Shown piece after piece: positions 1-6,452 of a stretch of DNA of 12,120 nucleotides. The DNA comes from Veillonellaceae bacterium. GTDB taxonomy: Bacteria > Bacillota_C > Negativicutes > UBA1444. The translations under genes and the position numbers were made by a program. The notes beneath the pieces are model-generated. The model was not told where the DNA came from, did not search any database, and was given only the letters and a program-made list of their open reading frames with translations. Position 1 is the stretch's first letter. Each line of letters begins with the position of its first letter. The DNA lies in contig JAAZNU010000068.1 in the NCBI GenBank assembly GCA_012798135.1, positions 1 to 12,120 on the forward strand. The letters run 5' to 3'.

Positions 1-323
1 GGATTAAACATGAAACATTCGTAAATGGTGAGAATCCGTTGCTAAGGTTCTTTGAGAGAGTACAGGAAAACCCTTTCAAGGGTGGTAATTCTGCATGGAT
101 CGAATTTTTAGAATCTCAAGGTTTGCGATACAACAATGGATACAAGGATTTACCGCCTTTAACCTATCATCAAATTATTTCCGTAAAAGCAATTAATATT
201 AGAATTATAGGCAAGTTTAATACCTTTAATTCTGCATTCAAAGCGTTATATGACAAGTACGAATTATTGGGGAACAGACAAGTTGTTAGTGGTGAGCATT
301 TTAGTATTCTTTACATGCAATGA
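1..323 (+). CDS. Hypothetical protein, 5' end cut by window edge
   Basis: The reading frame is open from the left edge (first full codon at position 3) to a TGA at 321-323, so about 107 C-terminal residues are visible and the true start lies outside. A TTG at 39 is in frame, but no Shine-Dalgarno site precedes it and the frame continues upstream, so I treat it as internal. The visible part is mixed helix and strand with many aromatic residues (LRFFERVQ, WIEFLESQGLRYNNGY, YHQIISVKAINIRIIGKF). It has no motif I recognise and no membrane segment. It is the first visible gene of the rightward unit that ends with the polymerase, so a role in replication or early takeover is possible by context only. 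I do not recognise the family. Confidence 0.6.
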   Translation, partial: IKHETFVNGENPLLRFFERVQENPFKGGNSAWIEFLESQGLRYNNGYKDLPPLTYHQIISVKAINIRIIGKFNTFNSAFKALYDKYELLGNRQVVSGEHFSILYMQ

Positions 324-342
324 ATTAAATTACTATATTCTT

Positions 343-349
343 GAAAGGA
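343..349 (+). promoter_or_regulatory. Shine-Dalgarno site deciding the start at 359
   Basis: The sequence GAAAGGA lies 9 nt before the ATG at 359. A longer frame opens at a TTG at 341, but that codon overlaps the site itself, so the ATG is the better start. The same TTGAAAGGAA arrangement recurs at 1622 before the ATG at 1640. Confidence 0.7.
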
Positions 350-358
350 ATTAATAAA

Positions 359-700
359 ATGAAATATGATGTTTATCAGGCACAAGTTACTAGAAAGTCA
401 TTTGTAGTGTCGTCTTTAACTCATGAACAAGCACAATCATTAATTGATTCTCTAGCGACCACTACTTACCTTGACGCAAGCGGAAACGAGTTTTTCTATG
501 CGGTAGAAATGAATACAGATTTAGAGTATTCAAAATGCCGTTTTAATATCGTCTTACTTGAACCGAAAAACTCGGTTAGAATAGCGTCTTTCGTAACACG
601 TTTTGACGCTATCCAGTATGTTAGAGCGTTCGACACAAGATCGTTTACAAAAGGACAATATGAGAATTGTGAGATTCTTTATATTACCAATACAGACTAA
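359..700 (+). CDS. Hypothetical 113-aa protein of the replication block
   Basis: Starts at ATG 359 with GAAAGGA 9 nt upstream and ends at TAA 698-700, 9 nt before the next start. The protein begins MKYDVYQAQ and is a compact alternating helix and strand sequence. A predicted helix (THEQAQSLIDSLA) follows a strand (KSFVVSSL). Later strands (FFYAVEMN, RFNIVLLEP) and a second helix (RFDAIQYVRAF) follow, which suggests a small alpha/beta fold, perhaps with an internal duplication (strand, then helix starting with T-x-x-x-A or R-x-D-A). No catalytic motif, signal peptide or membrane segment is visible. It sits between two other small unknowns upstream of the SSB-like gene, so its place suggests an accessory replication or host-modulating role. 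I do not recognise the family. Confidence 0.7.
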   Translation: MKYDVYQAQVTRKSFVVSSLTHEQAQSLIDSLATTTYLDASGNEFFYAVEMNTDLEYSKCRFNIVLLEPKNSVRIASFVTRFDAIQYVRAFDTRSFTKGQYENCEILYITNTD

Positions 701-709
701 AGGTTAATC

Positions 710-967
710 ATGGAATCAAAACTATCATTACCCGAAGAGTCGGTCTTACATTTTCTTGATGACGTTGGCTATACAGCACCTATTTTGCTACAGATTCGTT
801 TTCAGGTAAGTATGGGGCGAATCCAAGGAATATTGGATATTTTATGGAAAATGGGGCTTATTTTACGCCCAGTAAAAGGGCTGGTCATTTCAAAATCTTT
901 TCTAATGCAGTTTCCAGAACACAAATCAAAAATTGAAAATTCACTAGGTAAAATCCTAGTAATTTAA
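710..967 (+). CDS. Small winged-helix-like protein, possible regulator
   Basis: An ATG at 710 follows AAGG (700-703) with 6 nt spacing, and the stop is TAA 965-967. At 85 residues it has the layout of a minimal winged helix: a helix (ESVLHFLDDV), a turn with GYTAP, a helix (ILLQIRFQV), a probable recognition helix (GRIQGILDILWKMG), and then a beta hairpin (GLILRPVKGLVIS). The phrase 'GILDILWKMGLILRP...GLVIS' is typical of the last helix and wing of such folds. I infer DNA binding and perhaps control of the early or late unit. No family assignment can be made by eye, and a non-DNA-binding winged helix is equally possible. It lies between a 113-aa unknown and the SSB-like gene, with 24 nt to the latter. 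Confidence 0.62.
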   Translation: MESKLSLPEESVLHFLDDVGYTAPILLQIRFQVSMGRIQGILDILWKMGLILRPVKGLVISKSFLMQFPEHKSKIENSLGKILVI

Positions 968-991
968 CTTAAAACAGATTGGAGAAAAATC

Positions 992-1573
992 ATGCCAGTA
1001 GTACACGACCAAGATTTTCAGAAATTTATCGTTGACTCTTGGAAACCGGAAAAGCCAGGCGAAGTTATCGAGGGTGAAGTAGCGTTTGTTGATTTTCTCA
1101 ATTGTCGAGATTCAGCAGTACCGTTCATCGAATTGATTCAAGATACAGGCGAACCGATTCGTGTATTATGCGGAGCGTTTGTTCTGTCTCAGATTGTTTT
1201 CTCTTCTCAAATTTGCAGCGGTTCTTACCTACGAATCCGATATGATGGAGAAAGTAAGATGATCAAAAAGGCGTCCAATTATGCAAAACTGTACTCGACG
1301 CAGTTCTATAAACCAGGCGATTGGAGTATCTCGCCTGATGGTGTTTTTACTGGTAAACCCTCGCGACTCACTCCAATGAGGAAAATTCAGCCAGCGCAAT
1401 TACCATCGGGTGTGATGATTGCACCTGACGTAATGAATGCCGCGGTCAGTCAGACGCAGACCGAATCGCAAAAACCTTTTGCTTACGAACAAGACGATTC
1501 ACCATTTGATCCAGAGGTTCAGAGTGTGGACGATCCAACGGAAAAAGCGGGTAAGGGTAAAAAATCCAAATAA
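992..1573 (+). CDS. Probable OB-fold single-stranded DNA-binding protein
   Basis: An ATG at 992 follows GGAGA with about 6 nt spacing, and the gene ends at TAA 1571-1573. Residues about 22-105 read as an OB-type barrel: a strand GEVIEGEVAFVDF, a conserved-looking RDSAVPFIELIQ strand, GEPIRVLCGAFVLSQIV (strand plus helix), GSYLRIRYDG, and a closing strand ending YSTQFY. Residues about 110-193 are low in order, rich in P, Q, S and D, and end with an acidic stretch (EQDDSPFDPEVQSVDDPTE) followed by a lysine tail (KAGKGKKSK). A folded OB core with a disordered acidic tail is the usual plan of viral SSBs. Here it would coat the displaced strand made by the protein-primed polymerase 0.9 kb downstream. 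The acidic tail ending in lysines rather than a hydrophobic tip is unusual. The function is inferred from fold pattern and neighbourhood. Confidence 0.66.
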   Translation: MPVVHDQDFQKFIVDSWKPEKPGEVIEGEVAFVDFLNCRDSAVPFIELIQDTGEPIRVLCGAFVLSQIVFSSQICSGSYLRIRYDGESKMIKKASNYAKLYSTQFYKPGDWSISPDGVFTGKPSRLTPMRKIQPAQLPSGVMIAPDVMNAAVSQTQTESQKPFAYEQDDSPFDPEVQSVDDPTEKAGKGKKSK

Positions 1574-1584
1574 ATAACATCTAA

Positions 1585-1624
1585 AGACCCGGAAAATCAA
1601 CCGAGATTTTCCGGGTTTCTTTTG
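1585..1624 (+). terminator. Strong terminator-like hairpin between SSB-like gene and next gene
   Basis: Arms 1587-1598 (ACCCGGAAAATC) and 1605-1616 form a perfect 12-bp stem around the 6-nt loop AACCGA, followed by TTCTTTT. It begins 14 nt after the SSB-like stop. The downstream Shine-Dalgarno (GAAAGGA, 1624-1630) abuts the T-rich tail, with no visible promoter in between. The hairpin therefore probably acts as a partial terminator or attenuator that lowers expression of the genes leading to the polymerase. Confidence 0.75.
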
Positions 1625-1639
1625 AAAGGAACAACTACA

Positions 1640-1915
1640 ATGGTGGATATTTATAGTAATGAATCGATCGAGTCAAATAATCAATCGGATGAAATGAATG
1701 ACAAGGTCTCAATTGGTAAAGATCCAAGAACCGGACAGGTTCAACGATACAAGAGAGCGTTAGACGCTCTCGATAAATGCAATATTCACATAGCGGAAAT
1801 GGGCACGATTTACATGGAATTCAATGAGCCGGAATTAAGCGAATATTGCATGGCTCTATACCAATCGATCGCCATGATTCGTGAATCTGTAGCGGTTCTA
1901 AAAACTCATATGTAA
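1640..1915 (+). CDS. Hypothetical 91-aa helical protein
   Basis: The start chosen is ATG 1640, 9 nt after GAAAGGA. A TTG at 1622 opens a slightly longer frame but lies before the ribosome-binding site. The stop is TAA 1913-1915. The N-terminal 30 residues are polar and probably flexible (SNESIESNNQSDEMND). They are followed by GKDPRTGQVQRYKRAL and two long amphipathic helices (about residues 37-58 and 62-88) containing ALDALDKCNIHIAEMG and ELSEYCMALYQSIAMIRES, which suggests a helical hairpin that may dimerise. There is no membrane segment or catalytic motif. It is the first gene after the 1587 hairpin, 12 nt ahead of the 181-aa gene and in the same unit as the polymerase. I do not recognise it. 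Confidence 0.68.
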   Translation: MVDIYSNESIESNNQSDEMNDKVSIGKDPRTGQVQRYKRALDALDKCNIHIAEMGTIYMEFNEPELSEYCMALYQSIAMIRESVAVLKTHM

Positions 1916-1927
1916 AGGGTAACGATT

Positions 1928-2473
1928 ATGCCTATTTCCCAAGGGTTGTTTGATAAACTGTCAGAGTATGCACGTGGAAAATTACGTCAATTCGAACAAT
2001 ATCTTTCCAAAGGCCTGTCTCCTCAAATTGCTAACCATTATATAAAAGAAACATCATCCATAAACGATGCCACAAAGAAAGGCCTCATGCCTCATGAGGC
2101 CTTGATGATTTGGCGAGAGTTTAACGATAACCGGAAAAACTCATTATCATCGATTCCATCAAAAAAATCCGACTGGATAAGAGCAAGTGCGTTTGTTCCG
2201 ACCGATTTTCGATCGCCATTCGGCTATAAATATTTGGTAGATATAAAATTCAAAACATACAATTCAATTACTAACGAATGGCAAGTTGTAGGAAATACGA
2301 TCGGTCTGTACAGAACGACAACGAAAGGCAGGTTAGATCAAATTATACAAGATCGTATTTCAGAGTTACAAAGGGTTAGTGAATCGGGAATTGAGCAATA
2401 TCTACCTGAAAACGGTATTCCTGATTTATCAACCGTGGAAATTACAGGTATGTATAAGGTGAACGCTTCATGA
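1928..2473 (+). CDS. Hypothetical 181-aa protein directly upstream of the polymerase
   Basis: The start is ATG 1928 after AAAGGG (9 nt spacing) and the stop is TGA 2471-2473, 45 nt before the polymerase start. Residues 1-75 look helical (GLFDKLSEYARGKLRQFEQYLSKG, then HEALMIWREFNDNRKN). Residues 95-181 look like a small alpha/beta domain: YKYLVDIKFKTYN, EWQVVGNTIGLYRTTTKGRLDQIIQDRISELQRVS and STVEITGMYKV. In phi29-like phages and tectiviruses the terminal protein gene lies just upstream of the protein-primed polymerase, so by position this is a terminal-protein candidate. However, it is shorter than the known ones (roughly 240-270 residues) and I see no diagnostic motif. It could equally be a replication accessory protein. 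A perfect 11-bp inverted repeat lies within codons 51-59. Confidence 0.7.
   Translation: MPISQGLFDKLSEYARGKLRQFEQYLSKGLSPQIANHYIKETSSINDATKKGLMPHEALMIWREFNDNRKNSLSSIPSKKSDWIRASAFVPTDFRSPFGYKYLVDIKFKTYNSITNEWQVVGNTIGLYRTTTKGRLDQIIQDRISELQRVSESGIEQYLPENGIPDLSTVEITGMYKVNAS
2079..2103. repeat. Perfect 11-bp inverted repeat within coding sequence
   Basis: Arms AAGGCCTCATG (2079-2089) and CATGAGGCCTT (2093-2103) flank a 3-nt loop, CCT, inside the 181-aa gene (codons 51-59). There is no T-run afterwards on either strand, so it is not a standard terminator. It may be an mRNA structure, a binding site or chance. Confidence 0.5.
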
Positions 2474-2504
2474 CACTCTATAATGAAAATTCAACATATA
2501 CTAA

Positions 2505-2511
2505 AAGGGAG
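2505..2511 (+). promoter_or_regulatory. Shine-Dalgarno site deciding the polymerase start at 2519
   Basis: AAGGGAG lies 7 nt before the ATG at 2519. The alternative in-frame ATG at 2483 has no such site before it and would add 12 residues unlike the family N-terminus, which normally begins shortly before the ExoI motif. Confidence 0.72.
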
Positions 2512-2518
2512 CAAGAAA

Positions 2519-4360
2519 ATGACATTTCCGTCGCGGGTGATTTTTGTTGACACCGAAACAAAACAGGAAATTAGAAAAATAAACGACGGTTCAAACACCG
2601 TTGAAGAAATGATTCATCATTTATGGTTCGGGGAGGCAACTTTTGTTGATTATGGTTCGGTTAAAACAGAAGAATCAATCCACTTTGAAAACGCCTATGA
2701 TTTTTGGGAGTGGGCGACGTCAAAAGTGGATGATCATAAAAAACTCATAATCATTGCGCACAATATGGATTTTGATTTTCGTATTTTACAGGGTTTCACC
2801 TTGCTACAGGATTTTGATTTTCATCTAGAAAACCTTATAGCAGATGGTTCTAAGTTTTTGGCTACTTTCAAGTATTCGGTCAGCCATGAATATTCCGAAT
2901 TAAATACTAAGAGCAGTACCGCAAAACCAGAGCGAAAAACCATACAGATACTAGACACCTTAAATTGGTTTAAGTGTAGCCTGAAAAAACTGGGCGAACA
3001 ATTGGGAGAATATAAAAGCGATTTTCCTGGTTATGATAAACCGCTAGAGGTATGGATTCCTTATTGTAAGCAAGACGTAAAAGTGTTGCGAAAAACCTTT
3101 GAAGCGTGGATTGATTTTCTCAAAGAAAACAATTTGGGCACGTTTTCGGAAACTTTAGCAAAGCAAGCGTTAACAGCATACAAACACCGTTTTTTACAAC
3201 ATACTGTAGTAGTTCATACCAATAAAGACGCAGTTAAATTGGAACGCGAATCGTACTATGGCGGGCGAACCGAATGTTTTTTTATTGGGAAGGAATCCAA
3301 AGGCGTTTATTATAAATTCGACGTTAACAGTATGTATCCTTACGTAATGCGTAATGAATACTTTCCGGCACGATTGCAAGGCGTTAGATCGATCGATCTT
3401 CAAAAGCATTCATTCCACAAAAACAAACAAATTTTACGGATTGCCGATTGCACGATTGAAACACGTTCAAATTGCATACCGCTTCGGTATAACAAACGTC
3501 TCTGTTTTCCAATCGGGGAGTTTAGAACCGTATTGTGCGAACCTGAATTACAACTAGCGGAAAAAATGGGCGCAAAAATTACTATTCACAAGGCAGCATT
3601 TTATGAGGGTGAAAAACTATTCACTAAATGGGTGGACGAATGTTACGCTTTACGGTCTAAATTCAAGGCAGAAAAGAATGATATTTATCAATATAATATC
3701 AAAATACTAATGAATTCTCTTTACGGTAAACTAGGGCAAAAAACCCCTGTTTGGAAACTAGTTTTTGATGATGGTTCGTGTGAATCATGGACTAGAACGT
3801 TTATAGATGAAAAAACCGGAAAAAGTCGTCATATAAAATGTATATCGGGTAAGTGGTTTGAAGAAGGGGAAAGTGTTGAAGGTTTTGATAGCGTTGTTGC
3901 GATCGCCTCGTTTGTTACGTCTTATGCTAGAAAATATCTATTTGAAATACTGGAAATGGCTGGACAGGAAAATTGCTATTATATAGACACCGATTCGGTT
4001 ATCGTTAACGAAAACGGCAGAGAAAAATTGTTACCTTTATTAGACGATTACGAACTAGGAAAATTGAAGATTGAAAAAAGTGACACGCAGGTTGAAATTT
4101 ACAACCTGAAAGATTATGTTTTTGGTGGGGATACCGTATTGAAAGGTGTTTCCAAGAACGCTATCAAGTTGTCAGAAAATAGTTTTCTTTGTGAGCAATG
4201 GGAGCATCTAAATGGTGCGTTACTGCGTGACAGGATGGAAACGGTAGTTACGCGAAAGATGGTTAAGAACCTTTCGCGCACCTACAATAAGGGGATTATT
4301 CAACCAAGCGGAAGAGTAAAGCCGTACGAAATACTTGATGATCATTTATTCTCTTTATAG
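2519..4360 (+). CDS. Protein-primed family B DNA polymerase (phi29-type)
   Basis: This 613-aa protein carries the full set of motifs of protein-primed replicative polymerases. The 3'-5' exonuclease has ExoI V-D11-T-E13, ExoII with N82 and D86 (HNMDFDFR), and ExoIII Y182-C-K-Q-D186. The linking YxGG-type motif is YYGG (246-249). The polymerase has motif A D268-V-N-S-M-Y-P274, motif B K395-I-L-M-N-S-L-Y-G403, a Tx2(G/A)R-type T467-S-Y-A-R471, motif C Y488-I-D490-T-D492-S493, and a KxY at K531-D-Y533. About 120 residues between motifs A and B, and 84 between B and C, leave room for the TPR1 and TPR2 insertions that mark the protein-primed subgroup and provide strand displacement and processivity. 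phi29 polymerase is 575 aa, so the length fits. All catalytic acidic residues are present, so it should be active. It implies a linear genome with terminal protein at its ends. It is the last gene of the rightward unit and its 3' end overlaps the opposing lysin gene by 19 bp. Confidence 0.95.
   Translation: MTFPSRVIFVDTETKQEIRKINDGSNTVEEMIHHLWFGEATFVDYGSVKTEESIHFENAYDFWEWATSKVDDHKKLIIIAHNMDFDFRILQGFTLLQDFDFHLENLIADGSKFLATFKYSVSHEYSELNTKSSTAKPERKTIQILDTLNWFKCSLKKLGEQLGEYKSDFPGYDKPLEVWIPYCKQDVKVLRKTFEAWIDFLKENNLGTFSETLAKQALTAYKHRFLQHTVVVHTNKDAVKLERESYYGGRTECFFIGKESKGVYYKFDVNSMYPYVMRNEYFPARLQGVRSIDLQKHSFHKNKQILRIADCTIETRSNCIPLRYNKRLCFPIGEFRTVLCEPELQLAEKMGAKITIHKAAFYEGEKLFTKWVDECYALRSKFKAEKNDIYQYNIKILMNSLYGKLGQKTPVWKLVFDDGSCESWTRTFIDEKTGKSRHIKCISGKWFEEGESVEGFDSVVAIASFVTSYARKYLFEILEMAGQENCYYIDTDSVIVNENGREKLLPLLDDYELGKLKIEKSDTQVEIYNLKDYVFGGDTVLKGVSKNAIKLSENSFLCEQWEHLNGALLRDRMETVVTRKMVKNLSRTYNKGIIQPSGRVKPYEILDDHLFSL
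3899..3906. other. HIP1-type octamer GCGATCGC
   Basis: This is the only full GCGATCGC in the window, inside the polymerase gene. The core CGATCG occurs at nine further places (starts at 1665, 1866, 2210, 2298, 3390, 4427, 6941, 8485 and 9554). HIP1 is the highly iterated palindrome of many cyanobacterial genomes, so this is a clue to the host, not a functional site by itself. Confidence 0.5.
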
Positions 4361-4878
4361 AAAATCATTTTCGGAAGATCATAAATTACTTGTAAGCCGT
4401 CAGCCCAAGACGGCTTTTTTATTGATCGATCGTGATAATAAAACATTTTAGGTTCGCTAGATACTTTGCTCCCGAGATAATACGGTAGCACAATCTTAGC
4501 AACTTTAACCCAAACCGATTTATCTTCTCTTTCGTGCCAATGATGATTTATATCGATTGCGCTTGCGGAAGAAAATTGAAAAACACCTGAGCAGTTACAC
4601 TTAAAAATAATGTCACGAACGTTCAAGCCGAAATAAGTACGGCGAGCAAAAAATCGATTCATAACCACCTGTGCAACCAATTGCAGTTCTAAAATCGACT
4701 CCCCTCTTGCTTCTGCGCCACACACCCAAACGAATTGGGAAATTTCACGTTCGTTATACAGAGAACCATTACCACATGGAAAAATTTCTAATGGGGAAAA
4801 ATCTTGATTTGTAGTCATAATTAGTTTACTTATCTCCACTTCATTTTTTGTCGGATTGTGTTTATACCATTTTCTCAT
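4342..4878 (-). CDS. SleB/CwlJ-type cell-wall hydrolase, probable phage lysin
   Basis: This 178-aa protein matches the Hydrolase_2 (SleB) pattern: A55-E56-A57-R58-G59-E60 with the presumed catalytic E56, then QVVMNR (70-75), GVFQFS (98-103), and near the C-terminus FYYHDRSIKKPSWADGL, the family's usual 'Y-H...V-x-P-x-W-A' segment, closing with MIFYK. Residues 1-45 are a divergent N-terminal part without a clear signal peptide. The enzyme would cleave peptidoglycan, either to lyse the host at the end of infection or as a virion enzyme during entry. The start at 4878 was chosen because GAG lies 10 nt upstream. A second ATG at 4818 lacks such a site. The start overlaps the upstream 526-aa gene by 17 bp, which suggests translational coupling. 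It is the last gene of the leftward unit and its end overlaps the polymerase gene by 19 bp. Confidence 0.85.
   Translation of the reverse strand: MRKWYKHNPTKNEVEISKLIMTTNQDFSPLEIFPCGNGSLYNEREISQFVWVCGAEARGESILELQLVAQVVMNRFFARRTYFGLNVRDIIFKCNCSGVFQFSSASAIDINHHWHEREDKSVWVKVAKIVLPYYLGSKVSSEPKMFYYHDRSIKKPSWADGLQVIYDLPKMIFYKENK
4394..4420 (+). terminator. Rho-independent terminator of the rightward unit, inside the lysin gene
   Basis: AAGCCGTC (4394-4401), loop AGCCCAA, then GACGGCTT (4409-4416) form an 8-bp stem that runs into TTTTTT (4415-4420). It starts 34 nt after the polymerase stop. On the minus strand the same hairpin has no T-run, so it should stop only rightward transcripts. It overlays codons 155-162 of the lysin, which encode its conserved KPSWADG segment. 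Confidence 0.8.
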
Positions 4879-6442
4879 AGTCTATTTTCTCGTTGATTGA
4901 CAGTTTATTTAACGCTTGTTGACTAAACTCCAGACCGAGAGATTTATAATACAACAAAATCAATTCGTCATTATATCCGATTTTACGCATGTAATAAATG
5001 AATCCGTATTCGTCAATAAATTCCGATTCTATCCAAGAAATAATATCGTCTTTTAATGGTAGTTTTTGATCTTCAGCACGACCTTTTCCATAATATTTCA
5101 ATAACAAATCTATGTCTTTTGCAATATATCCTTGGTATTCTAGTAGGGTTCTAAATTCGGAAGCGGTTATCAATTCCGCTTGATATAGTTTTACTGCTTC
5201 CGCTTTGGATAGTCTGGATTTTCTCTTCTCCGATAACGATTGAAAATCTTTAATATACTTATTTACTGCGCTTGCTTCCAACGGTACTTTGAAAAGTGCG
5301 GTTCGCAATTCCGCTTCGGTTTCAATGACTCCATTCAAATATTTTTCTTTAATACCTTCAATAACGGTTTTTTCTTCGGACGTAATGTTTTTCAAATCGA
5401 TATAGGTTAGTATTTTTTCCGCATAGGTTGATGAATAACCCAAATTTTCTAGTTCTTTTAATGCGGTTTCTTTCGAATCATCACCCCAAATATTATTTAT
5501 ATAAAAGTTTACTATCTGAGAATACGTAAGTTTCTTACGTCCACTGCCTTCAGTCTGCATGACATAATTAGCAAGCCGTTGTGCGTCTTCAGGTGAATAA
5601 CCTAGTTGTCGATGATCATGGATTAATCGTTGAACTGGATTGGGTTGACTCTGATAAAATCCGGTTCGCCACATACGGCGAATATCAACCCTGGTTAGTG
5701 GTTGATATGATATTTGTTTTAATTTATTCCGATACCCAGGCGCAATGTCAGCCAGGTTGAAAAAAATATCCATATCCGCTTCGGTAAATGGTTCGGGATA
5801 ACCGCTGCCTGGATAAAGACGGTGAAACATTTCGTATACTTGAGTTAACGAGGGTAAATTCCAATGTGCAGCCCAATAATATTTTGCATCCGTTTCGTCA
5901 AGACCCCGTTTTCGGCATTCCGACAAGTAAACGTCAGGAACGCCAGCCATTAATTTACCCTGTTCAACCTGTTCCGATTCAAAAACATCGCGAACGGCAA
6001 AAGTGATAATATCCTGCAACGATGGAACCGGACGATTCGCTTCAATAATTTCCTTTTGCCTTTGTAAATTCAGACCACTTTCGGAAAATCGATCTTTCAG
6101 CCATTGCTCGGTAATATTCCAAACAGTTTCATCGGTTCCGCCATAGCGGAACCATAGCGTTAGTATTTCCGTAGTATTCAAACCGTCTGGGGTTGACTCG
6201 GCAAGGCGTCTTGCGTTATCTCGATTCAACCCTACTTTCGTCATTTCCTCATAAAACTGGGTTTCAGAAATGACGCCTTTTAGATAACACCGAATTAATT
6301 CAGCAGCACTTAATACTTTTGCTTGAAAGCCTTGATTTAATTTTACGTTAACAATATCGCCAACGCCTGTACCAAAGGCAAGCAATGATATTGCTCCGCC
6401 TATCAGCGTACCGCCTAACATGGAAAGGATTGGTAAAGCCAT
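4862..6442 (-). CDS. Membrane-anchored helical-repeat protein, probable virion component
   Basis: This 526-aa protein starts at 6442 after a strong AGGGGAA site. Residues 2-27 form a hydrophobic, glycine-rich segment (LGGTLIGGAISLLAFGTG), probably one membrane span. The rest is an array of divergent helical units of about 40-55 residues with the pattern L-S/T-x-x-E/D-I...Y/W...G...L...GY/GL-S-x-x-D/Y-A. Units begin near residues 43, 88, 139, 197, 248, 304, 360, 410 and 461. Clear copies contain LSAAELIRCYLKGVIS, PLTRVDIRRMWRTGF with LGYSPEDAQRLANY, and LSKAEAVKLYQAELIT with YQGYIAKDIDLLLKYY. From memory, similar 'SYxPLTRVDxRRMxRxG' and 'AxxYWxAHWxLPS' phrases occur in unclassified phage structural proteins, which I cannot verify here. 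In a virus with an internal membrane it could anchor a vertex or DNA-delivery device. It overlaps the lysin gene by 17 bp. Confidence 0.72.
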   Translation of the reverse strand: MALPILSMLGGTLIGGAISLLAFGTGVGDIVNVKLNQGFQAKVLSAAELIRCYLKGVISETQFYEEMTKVGLNRDNARRLAESTPDGLNTTEILTLWFRYGGTDETVWNITEQWLKDRFSESGLNLQRQKEIIEANRPVPSLQDIITFAVRDVFESEQVEQGKLMAGVPDVYLSECRKRGLDETDAKYYWAAHWNLPSLTQVYEMFHRLYPGSGYPEPFTEADMDIFFNLADIAPGYRNKLKQISYQPLTRVDIRRMWRTGFYQSQPNPVQRLIHDHRQLGYSPEDAQRLANYVMQTEGSGRKKLTYSQIVNFYINNIWGDDSKETALKELENLGYSSTYAEKILTYIDLKNITSEEKTVIEGIKEKYLNGVIETEAELRTALFKVPLEASAVNKYIKDFQSLSEKRKSRLSKAEAVKLYQAELITASEFRTLLEYQGYIAKDIDLLLKYYGKGRAEDQKLPLKDDIISWIESEFIDEYGFIYYMRKIGYNDELILLYYKSLGLEFSQQALNKLSINEKIDYEKMV

Positions 6443-6452
6443 ATTGATTCCC

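Noticed and set aside
2483..2518. Upstream ATG giving a 625-aa polymerase
   Set aside because: No ribosome-binding site precedes it, while AAGGGAG is ideally placed for the ATG at 2519.
4251..4278. 8-bp inverted repeat (CGCGAAAG/CTTTCGCG) as terminator of the leftward unit
   Set aside because: The loop is 12 nt and no T-run follows on the minus strand, so it does not qualify. No convincing leftward terminator was found past 4342.
5524..5540. ACGTAAG-TTT-CTTACGT small inverted repeat in the 526-aa gene
   Set aside because: A seven-base arm in coding DNA without further signal is expected by chance.
6134..6153. 8-bp stem GGTTCCGC/GCGGAACC inside the 526-aa gene
   Set aside because: It is short, has no T-run on either strand, and lies in unremarkable coding sequence. 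It is probably chance.
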